A stretch of DNA of 44,842 nucleotides, from NCBI GenBank assembly GCA_004211435.1, contig SECS01000009.1, positions 1-44,842 of the forward strand. The letters are read 5' to 3'. The notes beneath the pieces were generated by a model, which was not told where the DNA came from, searched no databases, and saw only the letters and a list, made by a program, of their open reading frames with translations. A program made the translations under genes and the position numbers. This DNA comes from Novosphingobium sp. (GTDB lineage Bacteria > Pseudomonadota > Alphaproteobacteria > Sphingomonadales > Sphingomonadaceae). Of the stretch, positions 11,083 to 19,969 are shown in pieces (position 1 is the stretch's first letter; every line of letters begins with the position of its first letter).

Positions 11083-11160
11083 TGTCCCGCGCCGCGATTT
11101 CCACGGCCTCGGCGCAATCGGATTAGACCTTGCCGATGCTTGGTGGCAGATACCGCCGCC

Positions 11161-12156
11161 ATGCAGGCCCACCGGCACATCGCATTGGCATTTTCGCTCT
11201 GGCTGCTCACGCCGGGGATCGTCCATGCGCAATGGGTGAGCATCGATCCGGTCGGCCCGGCCGAGGAAGCCGACAGGATCGAGATCGAGCCGGTTCCCGT
11301 CACCGCCGATGCGATCTGGATGGCCGGCCTTCAAGGCGGCCTCATCGATCGCGACGGCGGCGCCAACAGTCCCTATGCCACGGCTTCGATCACGCGCTAC
11401 AGCCAGCAGACCTATCTGCGCGCGGCCTTCACCGTCTATCGCAGCACCTTGCGGCAGGTCGATACGCCGCTGCCCTCGACCTATTACATCGGTTCGCTCG
11501 GCGCCGGCGGCAATTTCGACGACTGGGTGCTCGACGCCCACGTCAGCTATGGCCAGCAGCACTATGGGCTGATCCGCACCGCGATGACGACGGTCAAGAG
11601 CGGTTATGCTTCGACCAATTATGCCGCCGCCGGGGTCAGTCTCGGGCGCGTGATCCGGCCCGCCGCGCGGCTCTATCTGACGCCGACGGTCGAGGTCGAA
11701 TATGTCGACACCAAGTCGCTGCACCACGGCTTCGATCTCGGTCGGCCGATCGACATCGAGGTGAACGAGCACATCTGGACCGGCGCGGCGACCTTGCGGC
11801 TCGATCGCACCTTCGGCGGCTACGAACAGAACTACTTCGGGATCGCCGCCTCGCATCATCGCACCAACACCGGCCTTACCCAGCTCTATCTGGCCTCGCC
11901 TGCGGGCATCGCGGTCGGCGGGGTGACGGATAGCGGCAAGCCCTTTGCGCCGCCGCCCGATGGGGGTGATGTCATCGGCGGCGCACCGACCGGCCTCGTA
12001 CTCGTGCGGACGCCCGACAACTGGCAGGAACTCGAGGCTTCAGGTACGATCCAGCTGAATCGGCGACTCTGGCTAGACGGTCAGATCCAGCGCAGCTTCG
12101 GCGCGATCGCCGGCGACAGCACGCGTGCGACCCTGGGCTTCCGGTTCCGCTTCTAG
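11161..12156 (+). CDS. predicted outer-membrane beta-barrel protein
   Basis: A 331-residue protein with a signal peptide (MQAHRHIALAFSLWLLTPGIVHA, cleavage before QWVS). Alternating aromatic/polar strands throughout (for example TYYIGSLGAGGNFDDWVLDAHVSYGQQHYG and RLYLTPTVEVEYVDT) and a terminal FRFRF fit an outer-membrane barrel ending in Phe. The frame is open further upstream to 11068, but that extension is Arg/Pro-rich and would bury the signal peptide, so the ATG at 11161 is chosen. No clear ribosome site precedes it. No specific family was recognised; porin-like or autotransporter-barrel-like roles are both possible. Confidence 0.75.
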   Translation: MQAHRHIALAFSLWLLTPGIVHAQWVSIDPVGPAEEADRIEIEPVPVTADAIWMAGLQGGLIDRDGGANSPYATASITRYSQQTYLRAAFTVYRSTLRQVDTPLPSTYYIGSLGAGGNFDDWVLDAHVSYGQQHYGLIRTAMTTVKSGYASTNYAAAGVSLGRVIRPAARLYLTPTVEVEYVDTKSLHHGFDLGRPIDIEVNEHIWTGAATLRLDRTFGGYEQNYFGIAASHHRTNTGLTQLYLASPAGIAVGGVTDSGKPFAPPPDGGDVIGGAPTGLVLVRTPDNWQELEASGTIQLNRRLWLDGQIQRSFGAIAGDSTRATLGFRFRF

Positions 12157-12175
12157 CGGGCGCGACTGCCCGGTT

Positions 12176-12189
12176 TGAACATCTGTTCA
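12176..12189. promoter_or_regulatory. 14-bp palindrome upstream of SDR gene
   Basis: TGAACA-TC-TGTTCA is a perfect inverted repeat, about 90 bp before the start of the SDR gene at 12280. A TTGACA hexamer follows at 12199-12204, without an obvious -10 partner. A regulator-binding site is plausible, but no adjacent regulator points to it. Confidence 0.3.
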
Positions 12190-12279
12190 GTATCGGGATT
12201 GACAGTCTCGGCACGATCGACAAGGAAGCACGAGACAGGCGCATTGGATACATTTTGGCGCCGGGCGAGGAATGGCAAC

Positions 12280-13032
12280 ATGGCACAGACGCTTGTCGGT
12301 AAAGTCGCGCTCGTAACGGGCGCATCCTCTGGCATCGGCGCGGGCACCGCGCTGGAACTTGCCAAGGCAGGCGCCACCGTGGCGCTCTCCGCGCGCCGCG
12401 CGGACAGGCTGGCCGAACTCGTCGCGCAGATCGAAGCGATCGGCGGAAAGGCGCTGGCATTGCCCGGTGACGCCACGGTCGAGGCCGAGGCGATCAAGGC
12501 GGTCGAGGATACGGTCGCCGCCTTCGGCCGGATCGACATCCTGATCAACTCCGCCGGGGTCATGCAGGCCGGCGGCATCCAGGGCGTGGACATCGCCGAA
12601 TACCGTCGCGTTTTCGACATCAACGTCTTCGCCACGCTCTATTCGTGGTCGGCAGCCGTGCCGCACATGCTCGAGCAGGGCGAGGGCGACATCATCAACA
12701 TCACCTCGCTCGCCGGCCGCAAGGGCGGTCCCGAGACCAATGCCTATTCGGCAAGCAAGCATGCGGCCAATTCGATGACCGACGCCATGCGCCAGGAACT
12801 CGGCGGCAAGAACGTGCGCGTCGCCTACCTGATGCCGGGCGCGACGAGCACCGAGGTCGCCTCGGGCATATCGAACCCCAATTGGCGCAACGCGATCGCC
12901 GCCCACGTCGCCAAGGACGGCGCGGTCCAACCCTCGGAGATCGGCGAGGCGATCGTCTTCATGCTGTCGATGCCACGCCACGTGAACATATCCGAGATCA
13001 CCGTGCGGCCGACGATCGATACGACTGCCTGA
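12280..13032 (+). CDS. short-chain dehydrogenase/reductase (classical SDR)
   Basis: A 250-residue NAD(P)-dependent oxidoreductase. TGASSGIG (residues 13-20) binds the cofactor. Arg residues in ALSARRADR, where an Asp would indicate NAD, suggest NADP preference. NSAG occupies the NNAG position (90-93). The catalytic Ser143, Tyr156 and Lys160 are present in NITSLAG and AYSASK. The frame extends upstream, but the ATG at 12280 is preferred because GAGGAA lies 8 bp before it and the protein then starts at the usual point. It is followed 55 bp later by a second SDR gene. The substrate is unknown. Confidence 0.9.
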   Translation: MAQTLVGKVALVTGASSGIGAGTALELAKAGATVALSARRADRLAELVAQIEAIGGKALALPGDATVEAEAIKAVEDTVAAFGRIDILINSAGVMQAGGIQGVDIAEYRRVFDINVFATLYSWSAAVPHMLEQGEGDIINITSLAGRKGGPETNAYSASKHAANSMTDAMRQELGGKNVRVAYLMPGATSTEVASGISNPNWRNAIAAHVAKDGAVQPSEIGEAIVFMLSMPRHVNISEITVRPTIDTTA

Positions 13033-13087
13033 TCACAAAGACAAAGCCGAGGCCGCGAGGCCGGATCGGATACCAAGGAGAGATGCA

Positions 13088-13924
13088 GTGGCTGGAAGAC
13101 TCGAGAACAAGATCGCCGTGATCACCGGCGCCGGTTCGGGCATGGGCAAGGCGATGGCCGAACTGTTCACGGCCGAGGGCGCGCAGGTCGTGCTCGCCGA
13201 CATCAGCGGCAAGCAGAACGAAGTCGCCGCCGCGATCAACGCCGCAGCGGGCACGGGTGCCAATGCCGTCCGCGCGATTGGGGTGCACTGCGACGTCTCG
13301 AACGAGGACGACGTCCAAAACATGATCGCCACGGCCGAGAAGGAGTTCGGCCGGCTCGACATCCTTTGCAACAACGCCGGCTTCGGCGGCCCGATGGCGC
13401 CGTTGCACAAGCAGACCAGCGAAATCTGGGACAAGGTCCACAGCACCAACATCAAGGGCGCCTGGCTCGGCATGAAATACGGTATCATCTCGATGATGAA
13501 GACCGGCGGCGGCGCGATCGTGAACACGACCTCGGCCTCGGGCGTGGTCGGGTGGAAGCACCACTCGGTCTACGGCGCTGCTAAGGCCGGCGTGAACCAG
13601 CTGACCAAGACCGCCGCGCTTGACTATGCGGACAAGAACATCCGGGTCAACGCGATCGCCCCGGGCACCATGTGGACCGGCCTCGTCGGCGCCTCGCAGA
13701 CCCATGCCGAGCCGCCGGCCGACTTCCCCAAGCTCGCGGGCATTCCGATGGACCGCTGGGGCCTGGCGCGGGACATCGCCAATGCCGCGCTTTATCTCGC
13801 CAGCGACGAAGCCGCCTATGTCACGGGTGTGATCCTGCCCGTCGACGGCGGCTATTCGATCGGCTTCTCGGGCATGGGCGCCGAACGCCCGGGCATGACC
13901 TCGGTCAACGACGACGGCAGCTAA
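13088..13924 (+). CDS. short-chain dehydrogenase/reductase (classical SDR)
   Basis: A 278-residue SDR with cofactor motif TGAGSGMG (13-20), an Asp in VVLADIS (38) suggesting NAD, NNAG (95-98), catalytic Ser149, Tyr162 and Lys166 (VYGAAKAG), and the C-terminal ASDEAAYVTGVILPVDGGYS that closes the fold. The start is GTG at 13088, preceded by AAGGAGA at a spacing of about six bases. A nearby ATG at 13083 is out of frame. It is probably co-transcribed with the SDR before it. The substrate is unknown. Confidence 0.92.
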   Translation: MAGRLENKIAVITGAGSGMGKAMAELFTAEGAQVVLADISGKQNEVAAAINAAAGTGANAVRAIGVHCDVSNEDDVQNMIATAEKEFGRLDILCNNAGFGGPMAPLHKQTSEIWDKVHSTNIKGAWLGMKYGIISMMKTGGGAIVNTTSASGVVGWKHHSVYGAAKAGVNQLTKTAALDYADKNIRVNAIAPGTMWTGLVGASQTHAEPPADFPKLAGIPMDRWGLARDIANAALYLASDEAAYVTGVILPVDGGYSIGFSGMGAERPGMTSVNDDGS

Positions 13925-13988
13925 TTTGTTCCTTGTATGTTCCTAAGTTCGGGCTAGGCTGCCGCCCTGATTCGAACCGGAGGACATC

Positions 13989-14396
13989 ATGCAAGCCAAA
14001 GGCCGCTGCCATTGCGGGGCTATCAGCTATGCCGTTGGGGGTGAGCCCGTCTATCACGCGCTCTGCCACTGCAGCGACTGCCGTCGCGCGACCGGGGCAC
14101 CAGGGGTATCCTGGGCCTTGTTCGCGCGAGAGGCGGTGACGATCGCGGGCGAACCCAAGGCCTACGCCTCGTCCGAACAGGCCCGGCGCCACTTCTGCGG
14201 CGATTGCGGGACAAGCCTGTTCTATACGAACGAGAGCGTGTTTCCCGGCCAGATCGACGTCCAGAGCGCCACTCTCGACGATCCCGGCGTATTGCCCCTA
14301 CAATGCCATATCCAGACGGCCGAGCGCATCGTCTGGATGGAACACCCGCAGGACCTGCCACAGTTCGAGCGCTATCCGGCCGGCCCCGAAGGCTGA
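13989..14396 (+). CDS. GFA-family zinc-binding protein
   Basis: A 135-residue protein of the glutathione-dependent formaldehyde-activating (GFA/CENP-V) fold. The zinc-binding Cys pattern is complete: CHCGAISYAV near residue 7, CHCSDCRRATGAPGV near 30, and FCGDCGTSLFY near 72. The family name reflects the founding member; most members have unknown substrates. GGAGG lies just upstream of the ATG. The gene is convergent with the D-2-hydroxyacid dehydrogenase gene, with only three bases between the stops. Confidence 0.9.
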   Translation: MQAKGRCHCGAISYAVGGEPVYHALCHCSDCRRATGAPGVSWALFAREAVTIAGEPKAYASSEQARRHFCGDCGTSLFYTNESVFPGQIDVQSATLDDPGVLPLQCHIQTAERIVWMEHPQDLPQFERYPAGPEG

Positions 14397-14399
14397 CCC

Positions 14400-15407
14400 T
14401 CAGCGCAAGTGTCCAGGGCCGATCCGGTGGGAAAGCGGGCGGCCAGCCGCGAAATCGTCGAGGCTCGTCAAGGTTGTTTCGGCGATCGCGGTCAGGGCTT
14501 CCTCGGTAAGGAAGGCTTGGTGACCGGTGACGAGCACGTTGGGGAAAGTTAGCAGTCGCTGGAACAGGTCGTCCTGGACGATCTGGTCCGACAGGTCGCG
14601 GAAGAACAGATCGCCTTCCTGCTCGTAGACGTCGAGCGCGACCCCGCCGAGCTTTCCTTGCTTGAGCGCCTGGATCAGCGCGGCGGTGTCGATAAGTCCG
14701 CCGCGGCTGGTGTTGACGATCAACAGGCCAGACCGGATTTCTGAGAGCGTGGCAGCGTCGATCAGGTGATGCGTTTCGGGTGTCAGCGGGCAATGCAGCG
14801 TGACGATCTCGCTCTCGCGCAGCAGCTGGTCGCGCGGCACGTAGCGCACGCCCATCGCAACGAGCTCGGGATCCTGGACGGGGTCGCTCGCCAGCACTTC
14901 GCAGCCGAAGCCCGCGCGTAGGGTGCAGGCGACGAGCGCGCCGATCCGGCCCGTGCCGACCACGCCGGCGACTCTGCCGTGGAGATTGCGCCCGACGAGA
15001 CCTTCGAGCGCGAAATTGTTCTCGCGCGTGCGCGCCCAGGCGCGGTGAATCTTGCGGTCGAGCGCGAGCAGCAGGCCCACAGTGAACTCGGCGACGGCGT
15101 GCGGCGAATAGGCGGGTACGCGCACCACGGGCAGGTTCAGCCGTTCGGCAGCGGCGAGATCGACGTTGTTGAAGCCCGCGCAGCGCAAGGCGATCACGCG
15201 AACGCCCAGGCCGGCGAGCGCTGCGAGCGCTCCGGCATCGAGGCTGTCGTTGACGAAGGCACAGACCGCGTCGCAGCCCGCGGCGAGCGCGGCGGTATGG
15301 GCGTCGAGCCGCGGTTCGAGGAACACGAGTTCGTGCGCGCCGGCGGTGTTCGCCGCCATCAGCGAGCGGCGATCGTAGGGCTGGGTTCCGAACACGGCGA
15401 TGCGCAT
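14400..15407 (-). CDS. D-2-hydroxyacid dehydrogenase (D-lactate dehydrogenase-like)
   Basis: A 335-residue NAD-dependent enzyme that interconverts 2-oxoacids and D-2-hydroxyacids. The Rossmann motif GTGRIG is at 151-156. Catalytic Arg235 (NTSRGG), Glu262 (VYEQE) and His296 (TGHQAF) are all present, and YEQEGDLFFRDLS is typical of the LdhA-type D-lactate dehydrogenase branch. Length fits the family. Last gene of a five-gene minus-strand operon, 31 bp after the TIM-barrel gene. Whether the substrate is pyruvate or a pathway-specific oxoacid is not known. Confidence 0.9.
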   Translation of the reverse strand: MRIAVFGTQPYDRRSLMAANTAGAHELVFLEPRLDAHTAALAAGCDAVCAFVNDSLDAGALAALAGLGVRVIALRCAGFNNVDLAAAERLNLPVVRVPAYSPHAVAEFTVGLLLALDRKIHRAWARTRENNFALEGLVGRNLHGRVAGVVGTGRIGALVACTLRAGFGCEVLASDPVQDPELVAMGVRYVPRDQLLRESEIVTLHCPLTPETHHLIDAATLSEIRSGLLIVNTSRGGLIDTAALIQALKQGKLGGVALDVYEQEGDLFFRDLSDQIVQDDLFQRLLTFPNVLVTGHQAFLTEEALTAIAETTLTSLDDFAAGRPLSHRIGPGHLR

Positions 15408-15438
15408 GGCCCGATGGTCCCGCGCTTCGGCTTTGCGG

Positions 15439-16242
15439 TCAAGCCATCAGCGCCCGCGCCTGGGCCACGCAGCGCGCCAGCCGTTCGCGTGGACCCAGGC
15501 CGCGCTCGGCCTCGGACCGGATCGGCACTTCGAGGCCCACGACGACGCCCGCAGGCACGTGGCGCAGGAAATCGGCCAGCGGCAGATCGCCGTCGCCGGG
15601 CGCGCGGCGTTCGTAGAGGGCTTCGATCATGTAGTCGTCGATCAGCGCGGGCATCGGGACGTCGCAGAGCTGGATATGGCCTATCACGGCCGGGTCGAGC
15701 GCCGCGAAATCCGCGACCGTGCCGCCGAAGCGAAAGAAGTGCATCGTGTCCACGAGCAGTTTGAAAGCCGGGTGCGACACCGCTGCGACCGCCGCCTGCG
15801 CCTTGTCGAGCCGCCGCAGCCCGCCTGCGCCCAGCTCGCTGGTGACGACCAGCGCGCGTTCGGCGGCGAGCTCGGTCAGCCGCGCGAACTGGGCATGGCT
15901 GCGCGCGACATCCCGCTCGAGGCTGACCGCGCAGATCGCCGCGGCGCCGAGCCCGGCGACCATGTCGAGATCGCGCGCGAAATCGTCCGCCTGGTTGTCG
16001 GGCAGGATCGCGAAGCCTTCGACCAGCCCGATTCGTACGCCGCTGTCGGCGAGCGCGGCTTTCATTTCGCGCTGGAGCGCCGCGTCGTGGCGGAACGAGA
16101 CCGCCGGATAGGACGGTAGCCGGTTCGCCGCGCGGCCGAGGTTGAGCGTGACGTGGCTGCAGCCCAGGTCGCCGGTCAGTTCGATCAGCGCGACCGGATC
16201 GAGCCCGAAAGTGCTCAGGCACTCGATGCCGAGAGGATTCAT
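15439..16242 (-). CDS. sugar phosphate isomerase/epimerase-like TIM-barrel protein
   Basis: A 267-residue member of the xylose isomerase-like TIM barrel (AP endonuclease family 2) superfamily. It begins MNPLGIECLSTFGLDPVALIELTGDLGCSHVTL. Metal-binding positions appear in TSELGAGG, LVDTMHFFRFGG, GHIQLCDVP and the closing VGLEVP. Members are isomerases, epimerases or dehydratases of small polar metabolites. The frame is open upstream to 16485, but this is the shadow of the EthD gene, so the ATG at 16242 is used. Fourth gene of the operon, 29 bp after the EthD gene. Confidence 0.85.
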   Translation of the reverse strand: MNPLGIECLSTFGLDPVALIELTGDLGCSHVTLNLGRAANRLPSYPAVSFRHDAALQREMKAALADSGVRIGLVEGFAILPDNQADDFARDLDMVAGLGAAAICAVSLERDVARSHAQFARLTELAAERALVVTSELGAGGLRRLDKAQAAVAAVSHPAFKLLVDTMHFFRFGGTVADFAALDPAVIGHIQLCDVPMPALIDDYMIEALYERRAPGDGDLPLADFLRHVPAGVVVGLEVPIRSEAERGLGPRERLARCVAQARALMA

Positions 16243-16271
16243 CGCGGCCCGATGCTCTGTCGTCCCAACGC

Positions 16272-16709
16272 TCAGTCGTCCCAGTGCGGCTCGCCGCTGG
16301 GCGTGTCGAACACCGTGCCTTTCGGGTCGAACGCGGTGCCGACATCGTGGACGTCGCAGATCACGGTGACCGTCGCGGTGCGATCGATGAAGCGGTCCTC
16401 GTCGGCGCGGAACAGGTGGTCCTTGTCGGGCTCCTGCATGATCCGGTAGATTTCCTGCAGCGCGTCCTCGCTGGGCAGAATCCATTCGGAGATCAGGTCC
16501 CAGGTCCAGTCCTGCTGGGCATAGCCGCTGCCCGCGACGCGCGAGTCTCCGCCGAACCAGGCCGTGTCGACGTAGTTGCGGCGATAGTCGCTGAACAGGT
16601 GGCCGCAGAACTTGAGCGCCATCGCCGCGTGCGAGCGCTCGAAGTGGTCCTTGAACTGCGCGTGGGTCAGGTGCGGCTTGCGCTTGATGAAATGGAGCAC
16701 CTTGTACAT
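16272..16709 (-). CDS. EthD-domain (dimeric alpha-beta barrel) protein
   Basis: A 145-residue small protein that starts MYKVLHFIKRKPHLTHAQFKDHFERSHAAMALKF, the usual opening of EthD-like dimeric ferredoxin-fold proteins ('hxxxRKPxLoxxeFxxyWxxxHaxl'). Such proteins are often found in degradation operons, and their activity is seldom known. Third gene of the minus-strand operon, 13 bp after the VOC gene, with a GGGAGCGG ribosome site. Location is presumably cytoplasmic. Confidence 0.75.
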   Translation of the reverse strand: MYKVLHFIKRKPHLTHAQFKDHFERSHAAMALKFCGHLFSDYRRNYVDTAWFGGDSRVAGSGYAQQDWTWDLISEWILPSEDALQEIYRIMQEPDKDHLFRADEDRFIDRTATVTVICDVHDVGTAFDPKGTVFDTPSGEPHWDD

Positions 16710-16722
16710 CGGCCGCTCCCTC

Positions 16723-17238
16723 TCAGGCGTCGAGGTCGGGCATCGCCGGGATCGGCTTGATGCCCTCGTCGACCCACAGGTATTCGGTATAGTGGCCGAG
16801 CCGCTTGCGGGTGTCGACGTAGCAGAAGCAGAGCTTGTCGTCGGGGCCGGGTTCGGCGGGGAACAGATAGGCGAACTCGTCGCCGCTGGCGCGGACCTCG
16901 GCGAGCAGCGCCAGCCAGTTGTCGATCCCGCCCCGCACGGCGATGGCGATGTGGTGGTAGTTGAGGATGTGCGCGTCGAGATCGACCTCGTCGGTGTAGA
17001 TCTCGATCGCGCCCGCGACCGGCTGGATGATCTCGAACTGGTTGCGCCCGACGTTGGCCATTGCTGCGCGGACCTTGAGCGGACGCATCTGTCCGAACGA
17101 CATCAGCTCCATTTCGGCGTCGGTCGTGTGGAATTCGGTGATGCCCAGGTGCTCGCGGCAATGATCCATCGCCGCGTCGAGATCGCGCGTGATGTAACTC
17201 ATCTGGAACAGCTCGCCGTAGCGCGCACCTATCGTCAT
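16723..17238 (-). CDS. VOC (glyoxalase/dioxygenase-like) superfamily protein
   Basis: A 171-residue protein with two beta-alpha-beta-beta-beta units: GELFQMSYITRDLDAAMDHCREHLGITEF at the start, then YHHIAIAVRGGIDNWLALLAEVRASGDEFAYLFP in the second half. His, Glu and Tyr residues could form the metal site (YHHIA, TEYLW). Members are glyoxalases, epimerases, extradiol dioxygenases and similar metal enzymes; which applies here is unclear. The ATG at 17238 follows GGGAGA. An earlier TTG at 17301 would overlap the sulfotransferase stop region and is unlikely. Second gene of the operon. Confidence 0.8.
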   Translation of the reverse strand: MTIGARYGELFQMSYITRDLDAAMDHCREHLGITEFHTTDAEMELMSFGQMRPLKVRAAMANVGRNQFEIIQPVAGAIEIYTDEVDLDAHILNYHHIAIAVRGGIDNWLALLAEVRASGDEFAYLFPAEPGPDDKLCFCYVDTRKRLGHYTEYLWVDEGIKPIPAMPDLDA

Positions 17239-17297
17239 CGATTGTCTCCCTCGATGAAAACAGTGCGCGCTATCTAAGCTGCCAGTCAACCCTTCCT

Positions 17298-18443
17298 TCA
17301 ACCCTTCACGGGAATGTCGTAGCGCTCGATATAGCTCTGGAAGCGCTCGCGCACGCCTTCCTTCGTCAGGCCGTATTCGGCGAGATCGTAAGAGTGCTTG
17401 CCGTGCTTGCCCTTCTGATTGTCAGCCATGTAGGCTTGCATCGCCGCGTCGGCGGCCGGCGTGAACGCCTCGTCGAAGCGGTCGTAGATGCCGCGGACCA
17501 CGCCGATCGGGTCACGCACGACGTCGGCGTACTGGACGTCGTGGATCGCATTCTCGCCATGCTTGGCCTTGAAGGCGTCGGCGCGGTCGATCATCACCTG
17601 GAACGTGTCCATGAAGGTCTCGCCGATGCCCTTGAGATCGACCGAGTCACTGTAGATCGCACGGACGTGCTTGATCAGGCTGCAGATCGAGCCGACCACT
17701 TCGGCCGGATCGCGATGCGTCATGACGAGCTGGCTGTCGGGATAGGTCTCGTGCAGCGCATCGAGATAGAGCGGGTGCCAGGGGTTCTTGAGCGTCCAAC
17801 GACCCTTGGTGTTCTGCTGCAGCGCCTGCAGGGTGCGCTTGTGGTGACGGAAGGCCGGGCGATAGTCGGCCTCGTGGAGGAACCACTGGCGATAGCTGGG
17901 AATGTCGGCCTGCGATTCGTAGACCTGCGCGCAGAAGCTCGGCGTCATCAGGAACTGGCACTCGGTCGGACTGTCGGCGTCCTCGTAGTGGATCGCTGCG
18001 ATCTGCGGCATGTACTGCAGCGACATCTGCGTCTTGTCCTGCATCTTCTGATAGCGGGGACCGGCGCTGAGCTCGTGCGGCTGGGCGGGCGGGGTCGGGT
18101 CGTAGGCCTCCCAGCGCAGGAACGAGCGGCGCGCGGGATCGGCATTCAGCAGGTTGATCACCAAGGTCGTGCCCGTGCGCGGCAGACCGAAGACGAACAT
18201 CGGCTTTTCGATCGGCGCTTCGAGCAGTTCGGGATGCTTGGCGAGCCAGTCCTCGATCTTCATGCGGATGCCCATGTAGGTGACGAGGTCACCCTCGGCC
18301 ATGGCGGCGCCACGCTCGGTGAAGCGGGCCTCGGTCGCATAAGCGTCGAGCAGGCGCCGTAGGCCTTCGAGCACAGAAGGATCGCCGAAATCGGTGAGAC
18401 CGGTTTGGGCGGACGCGGCGGCGATGATTTTTTCGATGGTCAT
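17298..18443 (-). CDS. sulfotransferase-family protein (Sulfotransfer_3 type)
   Basis: A 381-residue cytoplasmic protein of the PAPS-dependent sulfotransferase family. The 5'-phosphosulfate loop is FVFGLPRTGTT (about residues 83-93), and the 3'-phosphate-binding part is VMTHRDPAEVVGSICSL. Members transfer sulfate from PAPS to hydroxyl or amine groups, but many bacterial relatives have no known acceptor. First gene of the minus-strand operon 18443-14400, divergent from the SDR gene at 18540. The 96-bp gap holds the A/T-rich stretch CATAATAT, which could be a -10 element for either direction. Confidence 0.87.
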   Translation of the reverse strand: MTIEKIIAAASAQTGLTDFGDPSVLEGLRRLLDAYATEARFTERGAAMAEGDLVTYMGIRMKIEDWLAKHPELLEAPIEKPMFVFGLPRTGTTLVINLLNADPARRSFLRWEAYDPTPPAQPHELSAGPRYQKMQDKTQMSLQYMPQIAAIHYEDADSPTECQFLMTPSFCAQVYESQADIPSYRQWFLHEADYRPAFRHHKRTLQALQQNTKGRWTLKNPWHPLYLDALHETYPDSQLVMTHRDPAEVVGSICSLIKHVRAIYSDSVDLKGIGETFMDTFQVMIDRADAFKAKHGENAIHDVQYADVVRDPIGVVRGIYDRFDEAFTPAADAAMQAYMADNQKGKHGKHSYDLAEYGLTKEGVRERFQSYIERYDIPVKG

Positions 18444-18539
18444 GTTGTGTTGATCTTGGCCCGCCGTCTAGGATCGAGTCTATCGCGGCCGCCAGACATA
18501 ATATCGAATTACGGCCATGAATGCGAAGAAGGGGCGGAC

Positions 18540-19340
18540 ATGGACCTGAGCGACGTGCGGCATGCTTTCGTCACCGGCGGCGCGAGCGGCATCGGCCTGG
18601 GCATAGCCGAGGCCCTGGCGGCGCGCGGCGCGGCGGTGACCCTCGCCGATATCGACGCCGCTGCCCTCGCACTGGCGACTGCCGGCCGTGAGCGCTTCCG
18701 CGGTGTCGTGCTCGACGTGCGCGACCGCGAGGGCTGGGTGCGCGCCAAGGCAGAAGCCGAGGCGGCGCTCGGTCCGGTCGACGTGCTGATCAACAATGCC
18801 GGCATCGGCCCCGACGGCGCGGCGATCGCCGACCTGACGCCCGAGAGCTTCGATCGCATCATCGGCATCAACCTGACCGGCGTGTTCAACGGCGTCGCGA
18901 CTTTCGCGGCCGACATGCGCGCCGCGGGGCGCGGCCATGTGGTCAACGTCGCTTCGGTCGCGGGGCTCTTCGCCAGCGCGCCGGGGGTTTCGGCCTATGC
19001 CGTCGCCAAGTTCGGCGTCGTCGCGCTCAGCGAAACCCTGCGCAGCGAGCTCGCACCGCACGGTGTCGGCGTCTCGGTGCTCTGCCCGGGCTTCGTGGCG
19101 ACCAACATCATCGCCAACACCGCGCGCCTGAGCGGAATCGCCAGCGACTATGACGGTGACACGGTTCCGGGCACGGGTATGAGTCCGGCGGAGGCGGGCG
19201 AGATCGTTGCGCGCGGGATCGCTGCGAACCGCCTCTACATCCTGACTCATCCCGAGATGTGGCCGATGATCGAGGCGCGCCACGCCGCGATCGCCGCCGA
19301 TTTCGCCGCGGCCAGTGCCGAGCAGGGTGCGGCGTTCTGA
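18540..19340 (+). CDS. short-chain dehydrogenase/reductase (classical SDR)
   Basis: A 266-residue SDR. TGGASGIG (12-19) binds the cofactor, and Asp37/Asp39 in TLADIDA suggest NAD. NNAG is at 85-88. Catalytic Ser139 (NVASVAG), Tyr153 and Lys157 (AYAVAK) are present. The frame is open upstream into the sulfotransferase promoter area; the ATG at 18540 is chosen because GAAGAAGGGG precedes it and the fold starts there. A TetR gene follows 47 bp later, perhaps in the same unit. Substrate unknown. Confidence 0.9.
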   Translation: MDLSDVRHAFVTGGASGIGLGIAEALAARGAAVTLADIDAAALALATAGRERFRGVVLDVRDREGWVRAKAEAEAALGPVDVLINNAGIGPDGAAIADLTPESFDRIIGINLTGVFNGVATFAADMRAAGRGHVVNVASVAGLFASAPGVSAYAVAKFGVVALSETLRSELAPHGVGVSVLCPGFVATNIIANTARLSGIASDYDGDTVPGTGMSPAEAGEIVARGIAANRLYILTHPEMWPMIEARHAAIAADFAAASAEQGAAF

Positions 19341-19387
19341 CGCGCATGGGACTCGCCTCGCGCAGGTGGCGCGGCTAGGCCGGTGGC

Positions 19388-19969
19388 ATGGACGCACCCC
19401 GCCGCAACAAGGGCTTCGACGAGACCCACCAGGAACTGCTAGAGACCGCGGTGCGGCTGATCTCCGAGCGTGGGGTCGATGCCCTGTCGATCGCCGCGTT
19501 GGCGCGCGAGATGGGTATCAATCGCACGACGGTCTATTATCATTTCGATAGCCGCGAGGCGCTGCTCCACGCGGTATCGAGCTGGGCGACCGCGCAGCTC
19601 GGCCGCGGCACCGACGTCAACCTGAGCCAGCCCGAGCGCATCGGGCTGATTAGCCGCTTCGCGATCGAGAACCCCGAGCTGATCAAGCTATGGATCGACG
19701 ATTTCGTCTCGGGCAAGGACATTCGCGACAGCTATTCGGGATGGAACGCGCTGGTGGAAGGGACTGCCCAACGGCTGGCCGAGGAGCATCCGGACGAGGA
19801 CATCGACGCCGAGGTCTATTGCGTGATGCTGATCGCCGCCTCGGTCATCGGTCCGCGGGTCTATCGCAACAGCGTCAACCCCGCGGCGACGACCGAGCAG
19901 ATCGTCGCCAAATTCGTCCGTGAGCACCAGCGCGTTCTCGCGCGCGACGGGGTGACGGCGAAGAGTTAG
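19388..19969 (+). CDS. TetR-family transcriptional regulator
   Basis: A 193-residue regulator. The helix-turn-helix spans about residues 10-55: THQELLETAVRLISERGVDALSIAALAREMGINRTTVYYHFDSREALLHAV, with the standard VYYHF recognition helix. The C-terminal ligand domain has no recognisable subfamily mark. It follows the SDR gene on the same strand and may govern that gene and the divergent sulfotransferase operon. Its stop codon overlaps the TAA of a gene remnant on the other strand. Confidence 0.87.
   Translation: MDAPRRNKGFDETHQELLETAVRLISERGVDALSIAALAREMGINRTTVYYHFDSREALLHAVSSWATAQLGRGTDVNLSQPERIGLISRFAIENPELIKLWIDDFVSGKDIRDSYSGWNALVEGTAQRLAEEHPDEDIDAEVYCVMLIAASVIGPRVYRNSVNPAATTEQIVAKFVREHQRVLARDGVTAKS

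Noticed and set aside
17236..17301. Upstream TTG start for the VOC-family gene
   Set aside because: The ATG at 17238 has a good GGGAGA ribosome site, and the extra residues are not conserved-looking; the TTG also overlaps the end of the sulfotransferase gene.
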